Of a stretch of DNA of 64,000 nt, positions 35,470 to 44,496 are shown one piece after another. Position 1 is the stretch's first letter. Each line of letters opens with the position of its first letter. The notes beneath the pieces are model-generated. The model worked only from the letters and a program-made list of their open reading frames with translations. It ran no database searches and was not told the DNA's origin. A program made the position numbers and the translations under genes. This DNA comes from Capilliphycus robustus (GTDB lineage Bacteria; Cyanobacteriota; Cyanobacteriia; Cyanobacteriales; Microcoleaceae), in contig NZ_JAYGHR010000001.1 of the NCBI RefSeq assembly GCF_034932365.1, forward strand, positions 1 through 64,000. The letters are read 5' to 3'.

Positions 35470-35493
35470 TAGTATAGACACTTGTACATACTA
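35470..35493. promoter_or_regulatory. Dyad upstream of brnT, possible BrnTA operator
   Basis: TAGTAT - 12 bases - ATACTA is a 6-bp inverted repeat 9 bases upstream of the brnT start. It overlaps a TATAGTAT that could be a -10 element. Its position suits autorepression by BrnA, but this is inference. Confidence 0.35.
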
Positions 35494-35642
35494 GATTTAG
35501 TCGGCACCGATATTATATTACGCAATAGAAGAAACCACTACAATGATTAATCCTAATCTCATTTTAACCCTCAAATCTTGAATGATTAACTCATAATTTA
35601 GAGACGTTCTAGATGAACGCCCCTAAATCAATTTCAACGCAA

Positions 35643-37748
35643 TTAAGCCGCCGCCACTAAACCACTATGAATTAATAACGGTTGGGTACTCGGTTCACGT
35701 CCTCGGAAGGATTTAAAGACTTCCATCGGGGGTAAACTTCCGCCCAAAGCTAACACCGTTTCTCGAAAACGTTTACCTGTTTCAGCCATTGCTTTTTCAT
35801 CCTCTAATCCCGCTTCTTCAAAGGCAGCAAAAGCATCAGCACTGAGAACTTCTGCCCATTTATAGCTGTAATAACCTGCTGCATAACCGCCCGAGAAAAT
35901 ATGCCCAAAAGCACATAAAAAGGCATCTTCAGGCAATGGTTTCAACACGGTTGTATTTTCAGCAATGCGGTTTCTGACGTCAACAACTGTTTCCTTTCCA
36001 CCCGGTTGATAACGATGATGTAACTCAATATCAACTAACCCAAAATGAATCTGTCGCAGCATCACCGTTGCACTCATATAAGTGCGGGAGGCTAACAGCT
36101 TTTGATAATAATGTTCGGGCAAAGATTCACCTGTTTGATAATGTTTTGCCATGCCAAACAATGTCGAGCGATCATAACACCAATTCTCCATAAATTGGCT
36201 GGGCAATTCCACCGCATCCCATTCAATATTATTAATTCCGGCTGCCCCTGCATAATCAACCGTTGTTAACATATGTTGTAAACCGTGACCAAATTCATGG
36301 AATAACGTTTCCACCTCACTAAACGTCATTAAACTCGGTTTTCCATCAACAGGCGGCGTTTGATTACACTGCAAATAAGCCACAGGTAAACGAACCGTCA
36401 ATGCACCATTTTCAGTAATTTTTGCACGAGTAATACACTCATCCATCCAAGCCCCACCCCGTTTTTCAGCCGGACGACTGTAGGCATCTAAATAAAAATA
36501 AGCAATCGGATTTCCCGCCTCATCAGCCACTTGGAAATAACGCACATCTTCATGCCAAACTGGGGCTTGATCATCAGCCGAAATAATCGTAATTCCAAAA
36601 ATCCGTTTGACTAAACCAAATAACCCTTCTAACACTTGGGTAAGCGGAAAATAAGGGCGCAATTCTTCATCGGTAAACGCAAACTTTTCTTCTCGTTGAC
36701 GTTCCGACCAAAAACCAATATCCCAATGTTTCAAGTCTTCCGCTTCCGGTGCCTCTTTGGAAGCTGCAAAGGCTTTTAATTCTTCAAATTCTTTCACGGC
36801 TGCATCATAACTAACCACCCGCAATTCTTCCGATAATGCCTCGACTGCTTCCACACTCGGCGCCATTTTACTCGCTAAACTTAACTCAGCATAACTGTTA
36901 AAACCGAGTAACTTAGACTTTTCTTGACGCAATTGTAAAATTCGTTCAATTAACGGAAAATTATTCAATTCACCACTGGAAGCCCGACTCATATAAGCCT
37001 TATAAACCTGTTCGCGTAACTCTCGCCGTTTGCTAAACTTTAAAAACGGGCCGAAACTCGGAGCATCTAACGTAATTCGCCAGGGGCCGTTTTCTGGGGT
37101 GGCTTCTTCCATCCCTTCTGAACGGGCAGCTTGGGCGGCTAAACTGAGTAAACTGGGCGGTAAACCTTCTACATCTTCCGGTTCAGTTAACGTCAAACTA
37201 AAGGCTTTTGTGGCATCTAAAACATGATTGCCAAATTTAGTCGAAAGTTCAGCTAATTCCAGTTCAATTGCATTAAACCGATCTCGTTTTTCTCCTTCTA
37301 AACCCACACCCGACAGTTCAGCATCTCGAATTGCCGCTTCAACAATTCGCTTTTGGGCTGAGTCTAAAGTCTCCCATTCCGAAGACTCCCGCAATGCTTT
37401 AAATGCTTTATAAATCGCTTGACTTTGATTGAGTTTATTAATGAACTTTACAACTTTTGGCTGTATTGTTTCATGGGCTGTTCGCAGTTCCGGGCTATTT
37501 TTTACACCCATTAAATGACTCACAGTTCCCCAACTCCAAGTCAAACGTTCCTGGAAAAGTTGCAACGGTTCAACTAAACCTTCCCAAGTCGGTTGTACAT
37601 TCGCTTCTAAACTTGCAAGTTCGGCGTCAAGTTCTTCTAATAATTGCGTCATCTCGGGAACCACCGCATCCGCTTCGATCATCTCAAACGGAGGGAGTCC
37701 TTTTCCTCGAAGCAATGGCTTGTCTGCTGTTATGCTGTTCGCGATCAT
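35643..37748 (-). CDS. prlC: Oligopeptidase A, M3 family metallopeptidase
   Basis: 701 residues. The zinc site HEFGH (in TLFHEFGHGLQHML) is near residue 483, with the third ligand Glu about 25 residues later in NIEWDAVELPSQFMENW. The N-terminal half is helical, as in M3 enzymes. It degrades cytosolic oligopeptides and signal-peptide fragments. ATG 37748 gives the typical length. The next gene on the same strand ends 38 bases upstream of it. Confidence 0.93.
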   Translation of the reverse strand: MIANSITADKPLLRGKGLPPFEMIEADAVVPEMTQLLEELDAELASLEANVQPTWEGLVEPLQLFQERLTWSWGTVSHLMGVKNSPELRTAHETIQPKVVKFINKLNQSQAIYKAFKALRESSEWETLDSAQKRIVEAAIRDAELSGVGLEGEKRDRFNAIELELAELSTKFGNHVLDATKAFSLTLTEPEDVEGLPPSLLSLAAQAARSEGMEEATPENGPWRITLDAPSFGPFLKFSKRRELREQVYKAYMSRASSGELNNFPLIERILQLRQEKSKLLGFNSYAELSLASKMAPSVEAVEALSEELRVVSYDAAVKEFEELKAFAASKEAPEAEDLKHWDIGFWSERQREEKFAFTDEELRPYFPLTQVLEGLFGLVKRIFGITIISADDQAPVWHEDVRYFQVADEAGNPIAYFYLDAYSRPAEKRGGAWMDECITRAKITENGALTVRLPVAYLQCNQTPPVDGKPSLMTFSEVETLFHEFGHGLQHMLTTVDYAGAAGINNIEWDAVELPSQFMENWCYDRSTLFGMAKHYQTGESLPEHYYQKLLASRTYMSATVMLRQIHFGLVDIELHHRYQPGGKETVVDVRNRIAENTTVLKPLPEDAFLCAFGHIFSGGYAAGYYSYKWAEVLSADAFAAFEEAGLEDEKAMAETGKRFRETVLALGGSLPPMEVFKSFRGREPSTQPLLIHSGLVAAA

Positions 37749-37786
37749 TCCTTTTTCCTGTCTTCCTGTAGGGGGTCATTCAATTG

Positions 37787-38860
37787 TTATACCAAGTTCT
37801 GGGGGTTTAGTGCAGCAAATGGCCGAAAATAAACTTGAGTCTCCACCGGCAAATGATCCGAACCCGTCGAAGCCAACACCTTTGTCATTTTGGACTCCCC
37901 ATCTGGAGAATACCAAATATAATCAATCCGAAACAGCGGATAATCAAGAGTTTGAGTCGAATTTTTCATCAGAAAATTGAGCGGCCAACCTTGAGGCCAG
38001 GTTAAGCCTAAACCCCATCCAGACTCTCGAAAAGCATCCCGTAAAACTTGGCGCAATCGATAATAATCTTGAGTTTGATCGGTGAGATTAAAGTCACCTG
38101 CTACAATTACAGGGTTTGTTTCTTTCTGAAGTCTTTTGACTAAATCGATGATTTCTTCAGAACGTTCACGATAATCATAAAAGGGGATTTTTAAAAAGGG
38201 TAAAATCTGTTTAAAGCGAATCCAAGGTGAAATGGTTTGAATATTATAAAGCGTTATTTCTTGTTCGTTAATCCTGGCAATTGCCCGCTGCTGAAATTCC
38301 GAATGATCGGCCAAGTGAATGGTTTCAGTCTCCCGGAGAGGAAACTTACTTAAAATTGTTGTTCGAGGTGATGAAAATTGGTAAGGATAAGCCTCTATTA
38401 ACTGAGGAAAAGCTTCTTCTTCATGGATTTCAGTTACTTCTTGCAAGAAAACGAGATCGGGAGTTCGATTTAAAAGCAGTTCAACTAATGTTTCCGGTGA
38501 TGTTTTGTTCCAACTGTTGTTTAAACATAAAACTTTGATTGGATTGGAGTTGATTGTACTGGGATTGGGAGAGGCATAGTTTTGATGTAACCAACCGATC
38601 AGTAATAAACAAGCCAAACTCGATAATACCGTTAATTTTCGCTGTTTAATAATTCCAAAACTTAACGGAGGTAAGATCAATAAAGGGAACAAAATCCAGG
38701 GGATAAAGGTACTCACAAAACCCACCACCCAAAATTCATCCCAAAACAGGAATCTGAGTAGAAAATAAACCAGCAAAAAACTAGCGTAAGTGTAAACAAA
38801 TCCTTGAGTTAATCGCTGAAATATTCGAGAGAATGACGAATAAACCCGAAAAACAGACAT
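37787..38860 (-). CDS. Endonuclease/exonuclease/phosphatase (EEP) family membrane protein
   Basis: 357 residues. Three hydrophobic segments in the first ~100 residues form an anchor. The EEP domain follows: QEV near 142 (metal-binding Glu), VAGDFNLTDQT (catalytic Asp/Asn), and TGSDHLPVET (catalytic His). Such anchored EEP proteins may be DNases, phosphodiesterases or phosphatases outside the membrane. Substrate unknown. Confidence 0.85.
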   Translation of the reverse strand: MSVFRVYSSFSRIFQRLTQGFVYTYASFLLVYFLLRFLFWDEFWVVGFVSTFIPWILFPLLILPPLSFGIIKQRKLTVLSSLACLLLIGWLHQNYASPNPSTINSNPIKVLCLNNSWNKTSPETLVELLLNRTPDLVFLQEVTEIHEEEAFPQLIEAYPYQFSSPRTTILSKFPLRETETIHLADHSEFQQRAIARINEQEITLYNIQTISPWIRFKQILPFLKIPFYDYRERSEEIIDLVKRLQKETNPVIVAGDFNLTDQTQDYYRLRQVLRDAFRESGWGLGLTWPQGWPLNFLMKNSTQTLDYPLFRIDYIWYSPDGESKMTKVLASTGSDHLPVETQVYFRPFAALNPQNLV

Positions 38861-38969
38861 AAAAATTATCTCCGCTCAAATAGATTTAGCGTGGCTTTAT
38901 CAAATTTGATAGCCAAAACCCTAGATGTAGTGTATGATTGTGAATCCCTGTTGAATTCCAATTCCCCTA

Positions 38970-41900
38970 ATGGCTGTCAATCATCTGATCGAGTGGAACG
39001 CAAGCTGCGTTGACGAACAACTCACCCAACTCAATGTTACTCCCCTAGAAGGCTATCGTCCATTTGATTATCTGCTCTATTCTGACACCTTACCCCGACG
39101 CAATGATGGCCGAATTAGCGATCGCATTCTCAACCGTTATCAACACCTCTACGAAGGCGGTTGGTGGTGTTCCGGGATTGATATTCTCACCGGAAAAGAT
39201 GACCTCTGGGGCTGTTTTAAACCGCTTCAACCGCGTATTAATAGCGATCGCAACAAAATTATTAAATATGAACATCCGCCCCAAACTCCCACCGGAATTT
39301 TTGCCTTAAGAGTCTCTCAACCCATCTGGGAACGCATCGCTCAACGTTACCATTTAACCTTATTAAAAGAAGATATTCAAAATGATCAAAGTGATTTAGG
39401 ATTTTGGGACTGGGTAATTAATCATCCTCAAATTCCGCTTTGTATTACCGAGGGGGCGAAAAAAGCCGGGGCGTTATTAACAGCAGGGTATGTCGCCATC
39501 GCCCTTCCCGGTATTCACGGAGGTTATCGGGTTCCTAAAGATGACTGGGGGAAACCCATCGGAAAATCTCGTTTAATTCCACAATTACTGAAATTAACAA
39601 CATCTAACCGAGACATATATATTGTTTTTGATCAAGACAGCAAACCCAACACGATAAAAGCAGTTAACACCGCCATTAAACAAACAGGCTATTTACTGAC
39701 TCAACAGGGTTGTTCTGTTAAAGTTGTTAGTTGGAATCATCAATGGGGAAAAGGGGTTGATGATTTAATTTTAACCCATTCTCAAGCTGCTTTTGATCAA
39801 GCCTATGAAACAGCTATTCCCTTAGAAACTTGGAAAGCATTGTCGTTTAACTGTTTAACCTATCAGGCTAATCTGCAAGTTAATCAACGGTATTTATCGA
39901 CTGTAGAAATCCCTCAAACGGCTAAACTGATTGGGATCAAATCACCGAAAGGAACAGGTAAAACCCAATTAATAGAACACATTGTTAAACAAGCGAAAAA
40001 ATCCGGTCAACGAGTCTTAGTGATTAGCCATCGGATTCGTTTAGTTGAAGCATTATGTCAGCGATTTGGGTTAAAATATCTTCAGGGAATCGAAACAAAT
40101 TCACCTCAAGAAAAAACTCCGGGTTATGGTCTTTGTATTGACTCTTTACATCCCGGTTCTCGTGCGAATTTTCACGCTGAAAGTTGGTCAGATAGCGTTA
40201 TAATTATTGATGAAGTTGAACAAGTATTATGGCATGGGTTGAATTCTGATACTTGTCGTCATCAACGAGTGGCGATTCTGAAATCCCTCAAAACTCTGAT
40301 GCAAAATGTTATCGGAGGAAACGGAAAAGTCGTCGTTGCGGATGCAGATCTCAGTGATATTTCGATAGATTATCTTCTCGCGTTAGCCGGAGTACAACAA
40401 ACACCTTTTATTATTCATAATCAATGGAAACCGCAAATAGAAGACGCTTGGTCAGTTTATAATTATAGTGGAAATACACCCAAACAACTGGTTAAAGATC
40501 TAGAACACCATATCGCAGAAGGGGGTAAACCGTTTGTTTGTTTATCCGCCCAAAAATTAGCCAGTCAGTGGGGAACCTGCACCCTAGAAACCTATTTTAA
40601 AACCCAATTTCCTGAGAAAAAAATCCTGCGAATTGATTCAGAATCTCTCGCCGATCCGACTCATCCCGCTTATGGTTGTATTCCTCAGATTAACCACATT
40701 CTTAAAGATTACGATATTGTATTAGCGTCGCCTTGTATTGAAACGGGGGTCAGTATAGACCTACAAGGACATTTTACCTCAGTTTGGGGCATTGCTCAAG
40801 GGATTCAAGCGGAAAATTCTGTGCGTCAAGCGTTAGGACGAATTCGAGACAATCTCCCTCGGTTTTTGTGGTTAGCCACTCATGGGTTTAATCAAGTGGG
40901 AAATGGCGCCGTTTCTATGAAAACCTTACTCAGTTGTAACCATCGGTTAACGCGGTTAAATATTCGCCTTTTACAACAATCTGATTTTGAGGCTTTAGAT
41001 GATTTAGAAATAGGATTTCAAGCGGAATCTTTACTCTGTTGGGCGAAAATGGCGGTACGGTTTAATGCAGGGATGAGTCAATACCGAGAGTCAATTTTAG
41101 CCGCATTAGCAGCAGAAGGTCATCGGATTTTTGAGGTGACTTCTGATCGGAAGCTATCCTCAAATTATCAACAAAATATCGAGAATCAAAAATCATCCCG
41201 TCCGAGTTTATCGGAGATGATTTCCGCCGTCCGAGATCAAAACTATCAAGCCGAATGTCAGGCGATTTGTCAAGCCCCTGAGTTAAGCGATCGCCAATAT
41301 CAAGCCCTACAAAAACAGCTCGTAAAAACCACAGAAGAACGCCGATCACAACGCCAATATGAGTTAAAATTACGATATAGAATTCCCGTGACCCGTGATT
41401 TGATTGAAAAAGATGATCAAGGATGGTATGATCAACTGAGGATTCATTATTTTCTAACCCTTGGTCGTCCGCATTTAAGTTATCGAGATGCAGCGATCGC
41501 CTATCGATTAATCGAACAAGGTCAGGGGAGTATTTTTGTACCCGATTTTAACCGTTCCCAACAGGGGGCGATGATTGGAGTGATGGAATTATTCGGAATT
41601 TCTGCTTTAATTCAGAATCCCCAACGAGAATTAAAAAATACCGACAAAGATTTACAGAAAATCGCAGAAATCGCATTACGAGATCGGTTAGCGATTAAAT
41701 CAATTGTCGGGATTGGACTGGCTCAAAATTCTAGCCCGATTGTGATTATTAGACGATTTCTTGATAAAATAGGGTATAGCTTAGAATGCTTACGATTAGA
41801 ATCTCATCAGAAAAAACGAATACGAGTCTATCGCATCGTTGAACCCGATGATGGACGATGGGAAGTCTTTCAACAGTGGTTTGCTTGTGAAAATCAATCT

Positions 41901-41999
41901 CCGGGACAATTCCCCTCACAACTGCAAAACTCGCGAAATGCGATCGCACAGACGGGCCGAGTAGAAGCAGAATTTACACAACTCTGTTTGCAATTTTAG
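38970..41999 (+). CDS. Plasmid-type replication protein, CyRepA1-like (Toprim-helicase)
   Basis: 1009 residues. A Toprim-like part has CITEGAKKAGALL (Glu ~159) and the DxD of VFDQDSKP (~221). A helicase/ATPase part has Walker A SPKGTGKTQL (~325-333), Walker B IIIDEVEQVL (~411) and a late motif VRQALGRIRDN. This arrangement is that of the large replication proteins of cyanobacterial plasmids (DUF3854/CyRepA1). The neighbouring genes look chromosomal, so it may be an integrated replicon or a domesticated gene. Four iteron-like repeats lie behind it. Confidence 0.75.
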   Translation: MAVNHLIEWNASCVDEQLTQLNVTPLEGYRPFDYLLYSDTLPRRNDGRISDRILNRYQHLYEGGWWCSGIDILTGKDDLWGCFKPLQPRINSDRNKIIKYEHPPQTPTGIFALRVSQPIWERIAQRYHLTLLKEDIQNDQSDLGFWDWVINHPQIPLCITEGAKKAGALLTAGYVAIALPGIHGGYRVPKDDWGKPIGKSRLIPQLLKLTTSNRDIYIVFDQDSKPNTIKAVNTAIKQTGYLLTQQGCSVKVVSWNHQWGKGVDDLILTHSQAAFDQAYETAIPLETWKALSFNCLTYQANLQVNQRYLSTVEIPQTAKLIGIKSPKGTGKTQLIEHIVKQAKKSGQRVLVISHRIRLVEALCQRFGLKYLQGIETNSPQEKTPGYGLCIDSLHPGSRANFHAESWSDSVIIIDEVEQVLWHGLNSDTCRHQRVAILKSLKTLMQNVIGGNGKVVVADADLSDISIDYLLALAGVQQTPFIIHNQWKPQIEDAWSVYNYSGNTPKQLVKDLEHHIAEGGKPFVCLSAQKLASQWGTCTLETYFKTQFPEKKILRIDSESLADPTHPAYGCIPQINHILKDYDIVLASPCIETGVSIDLQGHFTSVWGIAQGIQAENSVRQALGRIRDNLPRFLWLATHGFNQVGNGAVSMKTLLSCNHRLTRLNIRLLQQSDFEALDDLEIGFQAESLLCWAKMAVRFNAGMSQYRESILAALAAEGHRIFEVTSDRKLSSNYQQNIENQKSSRPSLSEMISAVRDQNYQAECQAICQAPELSDRQYQALQKQLVKTTEERRSQRQYELKLRYRIPVTRDLIEKDDQGWYDQLRIHYFLTLGRPHLSYRDAAIAYRLIEQGQGSIFVPDFNRSQQGAMIGVMELFGISALIQNPQRELKNTDKDLQKIAEIALRDRLAIKSIVGIGLAQNSSPIVIIRRFLDKIGYSLECLRLESHQKKRIRVYRIVEPDDGRWEVFQQWFACENQSPGQFPSQLQNSRNAIAQTGRVEAEFTQLCLQF

Positions 42000-42258
42000 A
42001 GTACAAGCCTTTAAAACAGCCTGGAATTTGTAAAGTCTGTGTAAAACTTCAGTAAAACCACTGACAAATCCTGAGAGAAAATGCAATGATGATAAATAGC
42101 AATACCGAATACCTCCAAGAGAAGGGAGCATATCTCGGCTAAATTGCTAAATAGATTGATTCGTTTAGGGTCTGTAGGTGTTAGCCTGAAGAGCAAAAAT
42201 TTCAGATATTTTCTGAAAAAAAAGCTCAAACATTTCTCTCAAAAGGATCATCTAAGTT

Positions 42259-42334
42259 TCCTGTGGTCAATTCTCCTGTGTTCAATGTTTTCTGTGTGTG
42301 ATTTGTTTAAAGCTTGAGTTTTCTGTGGTCAATT
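42259..42334. repeat. Iteron-like repeats, consensus TYCTGTGKTCAATT
   Basis: TCCTGTGGTCAATT (42259), TCCTGTGTTCAATG (42274), TTCTGTGTGTGATT (42290) and TTCTGTGGTCAATT (42321) recur with spacings of 15, 16 and 31, i.e. about 15.5 bases with one degenerate slot near 42305. They lie in AT-rich DNA 260 bases after the replication protein gene. Plasmid origins often carry such iterons. The rest of the 42000-42393 gap is AT-rich without other features. Confidence 0.5.
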
Positions 42335-42345
42335 AAGTCAAAAAA

Positions 42346-42375
42346 AGTCTCGACTTCGGTTGAGGCTATTTTTTT
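42346..42375. terminator. Bidirectional terminator with C(TTCG)G tetraloop
   Basis: AGTCTCGAC-TTCG-GTTGAGGCT forms a 9-bp stem (two G-T wobbles) closed by a stable C(UUCG)G loop, with an A-run before and a T7 run after. It lies 19 bases past the stop of the REC-GGDEF-EAL gene on the minus strand. Confidence 0.85.
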
Positions 42376-42393
42376 GATTACAAAGAATTGGTA

Positions 42394-44475
42394 TTAGCTG
42401 TTAAAAAGGAGTTTTTGCATATTCTCCGCAGATAAAGGTTTAGAGAAGTAATAACCTTGTCCTAATGGACAGTCTAAATGTTGTAAAGTGTTAAGTTGTT
42501 CGGCGGTTTCTATTCCTTCTGCGATCGCTTGAATCTGTAAAGCATTAGCCAGGATAATCATCGTTCTAACAATTTCAAAGCTGTGGGATTCTGAGTTCAT
42601 ATTGCGAACAAAGGAAATATCAATTTTTAGGCTATCCACTGGAAAACGATGCAGATAACTTAAAGATGAATATCCGGTACCAAAATCATCCAAAGATAAG
42701 CCAATTCCCCGAGATTTTAGTTTAGAAATACTCTCAGCAACTCCCTCGGGATTTTCGAGCAATGCAGTTTCTGTCATTTCTATTTTCAGAGAGTGTTTTT
42801 CTAAACCTGTCTCATTTAAAATCTTTGTGACTTGTTCTATCAGATTAGCTTGAACAAATTGTCGAGCTGAAAGGTTGACACTGAGAACAAAAGGAGGATG
42901 ATTTTTGCGGTTTTCATTCCACTGATGAACCTGCTGACAAGCATCTCGCATTACCTTCCAATCGATGAATGTAATTAAGCCTGTTTCTTCTGCAATGGGG
43001 ATAAAATGAGCGGGAGAAATAAGTCCTCGTTCGGGATGATTCCAACGAACTAACGCTTCAAAACCATTAATTTCATTGGTTTTTAGATTGACAATGGGTT
43101 GATAATAAACCTGAAATTCATTTCGCTCTAAAGCCCGTTGTAAATCACTTTCTAGTTGTTGAAGTAATTGCACCTCTTCCCGCATTGTTGCATTAAAGAT
43201 TTCATAGCGTCCTCGACCTAAAGTTTTGGCGCGATACATAGCAATATCAGCATCTCTAATCAGATCATCAACTTGATTGTAACCTATCGAACTTAAAACA
43301 ATACCAATACTAACATTGGTAAAAATTTCATGTTTATTAATATAAATTGGCTTGATGATTTCTTGACGAATTCGTTGAGCAATATGATAAATCTCATTGA
43401 GATCGTGTAAGTTTTCTAACAAAATTGCAAATTCGTCTCCCCCAAATCGAGCCACTGCATCAATACTTCTGACTGATTGTATTAATTTTCGGGCAATAAT
43501 TCGTAGGAGTTGATCTCCAACTTGATGACCTAAACTATCATTAATGACTTTAAATCTATCTAAATCTAGAAACAAAATAGAAAAATTAAAATCAGGATTA
43601 ATCCCCTGATAACTATCAGCTTCCTGTAATTTATAAATAAAGCCCTGACGATTGAGCAAACCTGTTAATGAATCGTGAAAAGCTTGATATTGTAGCTTTT
43701 CTGTGGCTAGTTTTTGATGAGTAATATCTCTAAAAACCAATACAGATCCTTGAATCTCATTTTGAGAATAAAAAATCGGTGCAACACTATCATCTATAGG
43801 AATTTCTCGGCCATTTCTTTGAATTAATAAAATCGGTTCAGATAATGTAAGAGTTTGACCTTCTTCTATTGCTTTTAGAACTAGATGTTGTATAGAATGA
43901 CGGCTGTTCTCGTGGATCACATTAAAAATATCGGTGATCGATTTTCCCACAGCTTCATCGCATGACCAACCTGTTAGTTCTTCTGCAACAGGATTTATAA
44001 AGTTTACCTTGCCCATTTTATCCGTTGCAATTACAGCATCAGCAATGCTATTAATAATAGTAGATAACCATTGAGACTGATCGCGCAACTGCTGTTCTAT
44101 TTGATGCTTGTAAAGTGCAATTTCAATGGTGGTTTTTAGATCTCGTTCATCAAAGGGTTTAACAAGATAACCAAAAGGTTCAGTCAGTTTAGCCCGACTC
44201 AGGGTATCCTCATCGGCATGGGCTGTAATATAAATAACAGGAACATGAAAATGATTCGTAATAATATTTGCCGCTTCTATGCCATCCATTTCACCTGCTA
44301 ACCGAATATCCATTAATACGAGATCCGGTTTAATTTCGGCAACTTTTTGAATCGCTGATTCTCCTGTATCTGTAATTTCTGGTATTCGATAACCCATATC
44401 TTCTAAAGTCGCTTGCAAATCCCGAGCAACCAGTCTTTCATCTTCAACAACTAAAATGATCACTTGTTCGTTCAT
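42394..44475 (-). CDS. Response regulator REC-PAS-GGDEF-EAL
   Basis: 693 residues, cytoplasmic. REC domain 1-120 with phospho-acceptor Asp in LVLMDIRLAGEMDG; PAS about 140-255; GGDEF about 270-430 with intact GGDEF (~345) and an RSID inhibitory site five residues before it; EAL about 440-690 with NGFEALVRW and DDFGTGYSSLSYL. Both the cyclase and phosphodiesterase motifs look intact, so it could make or degrade c-di-GMP on phosphorylation. It follows the ethylene-binding kinase gene by 21 bases. Confidence 0.92.
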   Translation of the reverse strand: MNEQVIILVVEDERLVARDLQATLEDMGYRIPEITDTGESAIQKVAEIKPDLVLMDIRLAGEMDGIEAANIITNHFHVPVIYITAHADEDTLSRAKLTEPFGYLVKPFDERDLKTTIEIALYKHQIEQQLRDQSQWLSTIINSIADAVIATDKMGKVNFINPVAEELTGWSCDEAVGKSITDIFNVIHENSRHSIQHLVLKAIEEGQTLTLSEPILLIQRNGREIPIDDSVAPIFYSQNEIQGSVLVFRDITHQKLATEKLQYQAFHDSLTGLLNRQGFIYKLQEADSYQGINPDFNFSILFLDLDRFKVINDSLGHQVGDQLLRIIARKLIQSVRSIDAVARFGGDEFAILLENLHDLNEIYHIAQRIRQEIIKPIYINKHEIFTNVSIGIVLSSIGYNQVDDLIRDADIAMYRAKTLGRGRYEIFNATMREEVQLLQQLESDLQRALERNEFQVYYQPIVNLKTNEINGFEALVRWNHPERGLISPAHFIPIAEETGLITFIDWKVMRDACQQVHQWNENRKNHPPFVLSVNLSARQFVQANLIEQVTKILNETGLEKHSLKIEMTETALLENPEGVAESISKLKSRGIGLSLDDFGTGYSSLSYLHRFPVDSLKIDISFVRNMNSESHSFEIVRTMIILANALQIQAIAEGIETAEQLNTLQHLDCPLGQGYYFSKPLSAENMQKLLFNS

Positions 44476-44496
44476 GTTTTTTTTAACAGAAAATTA

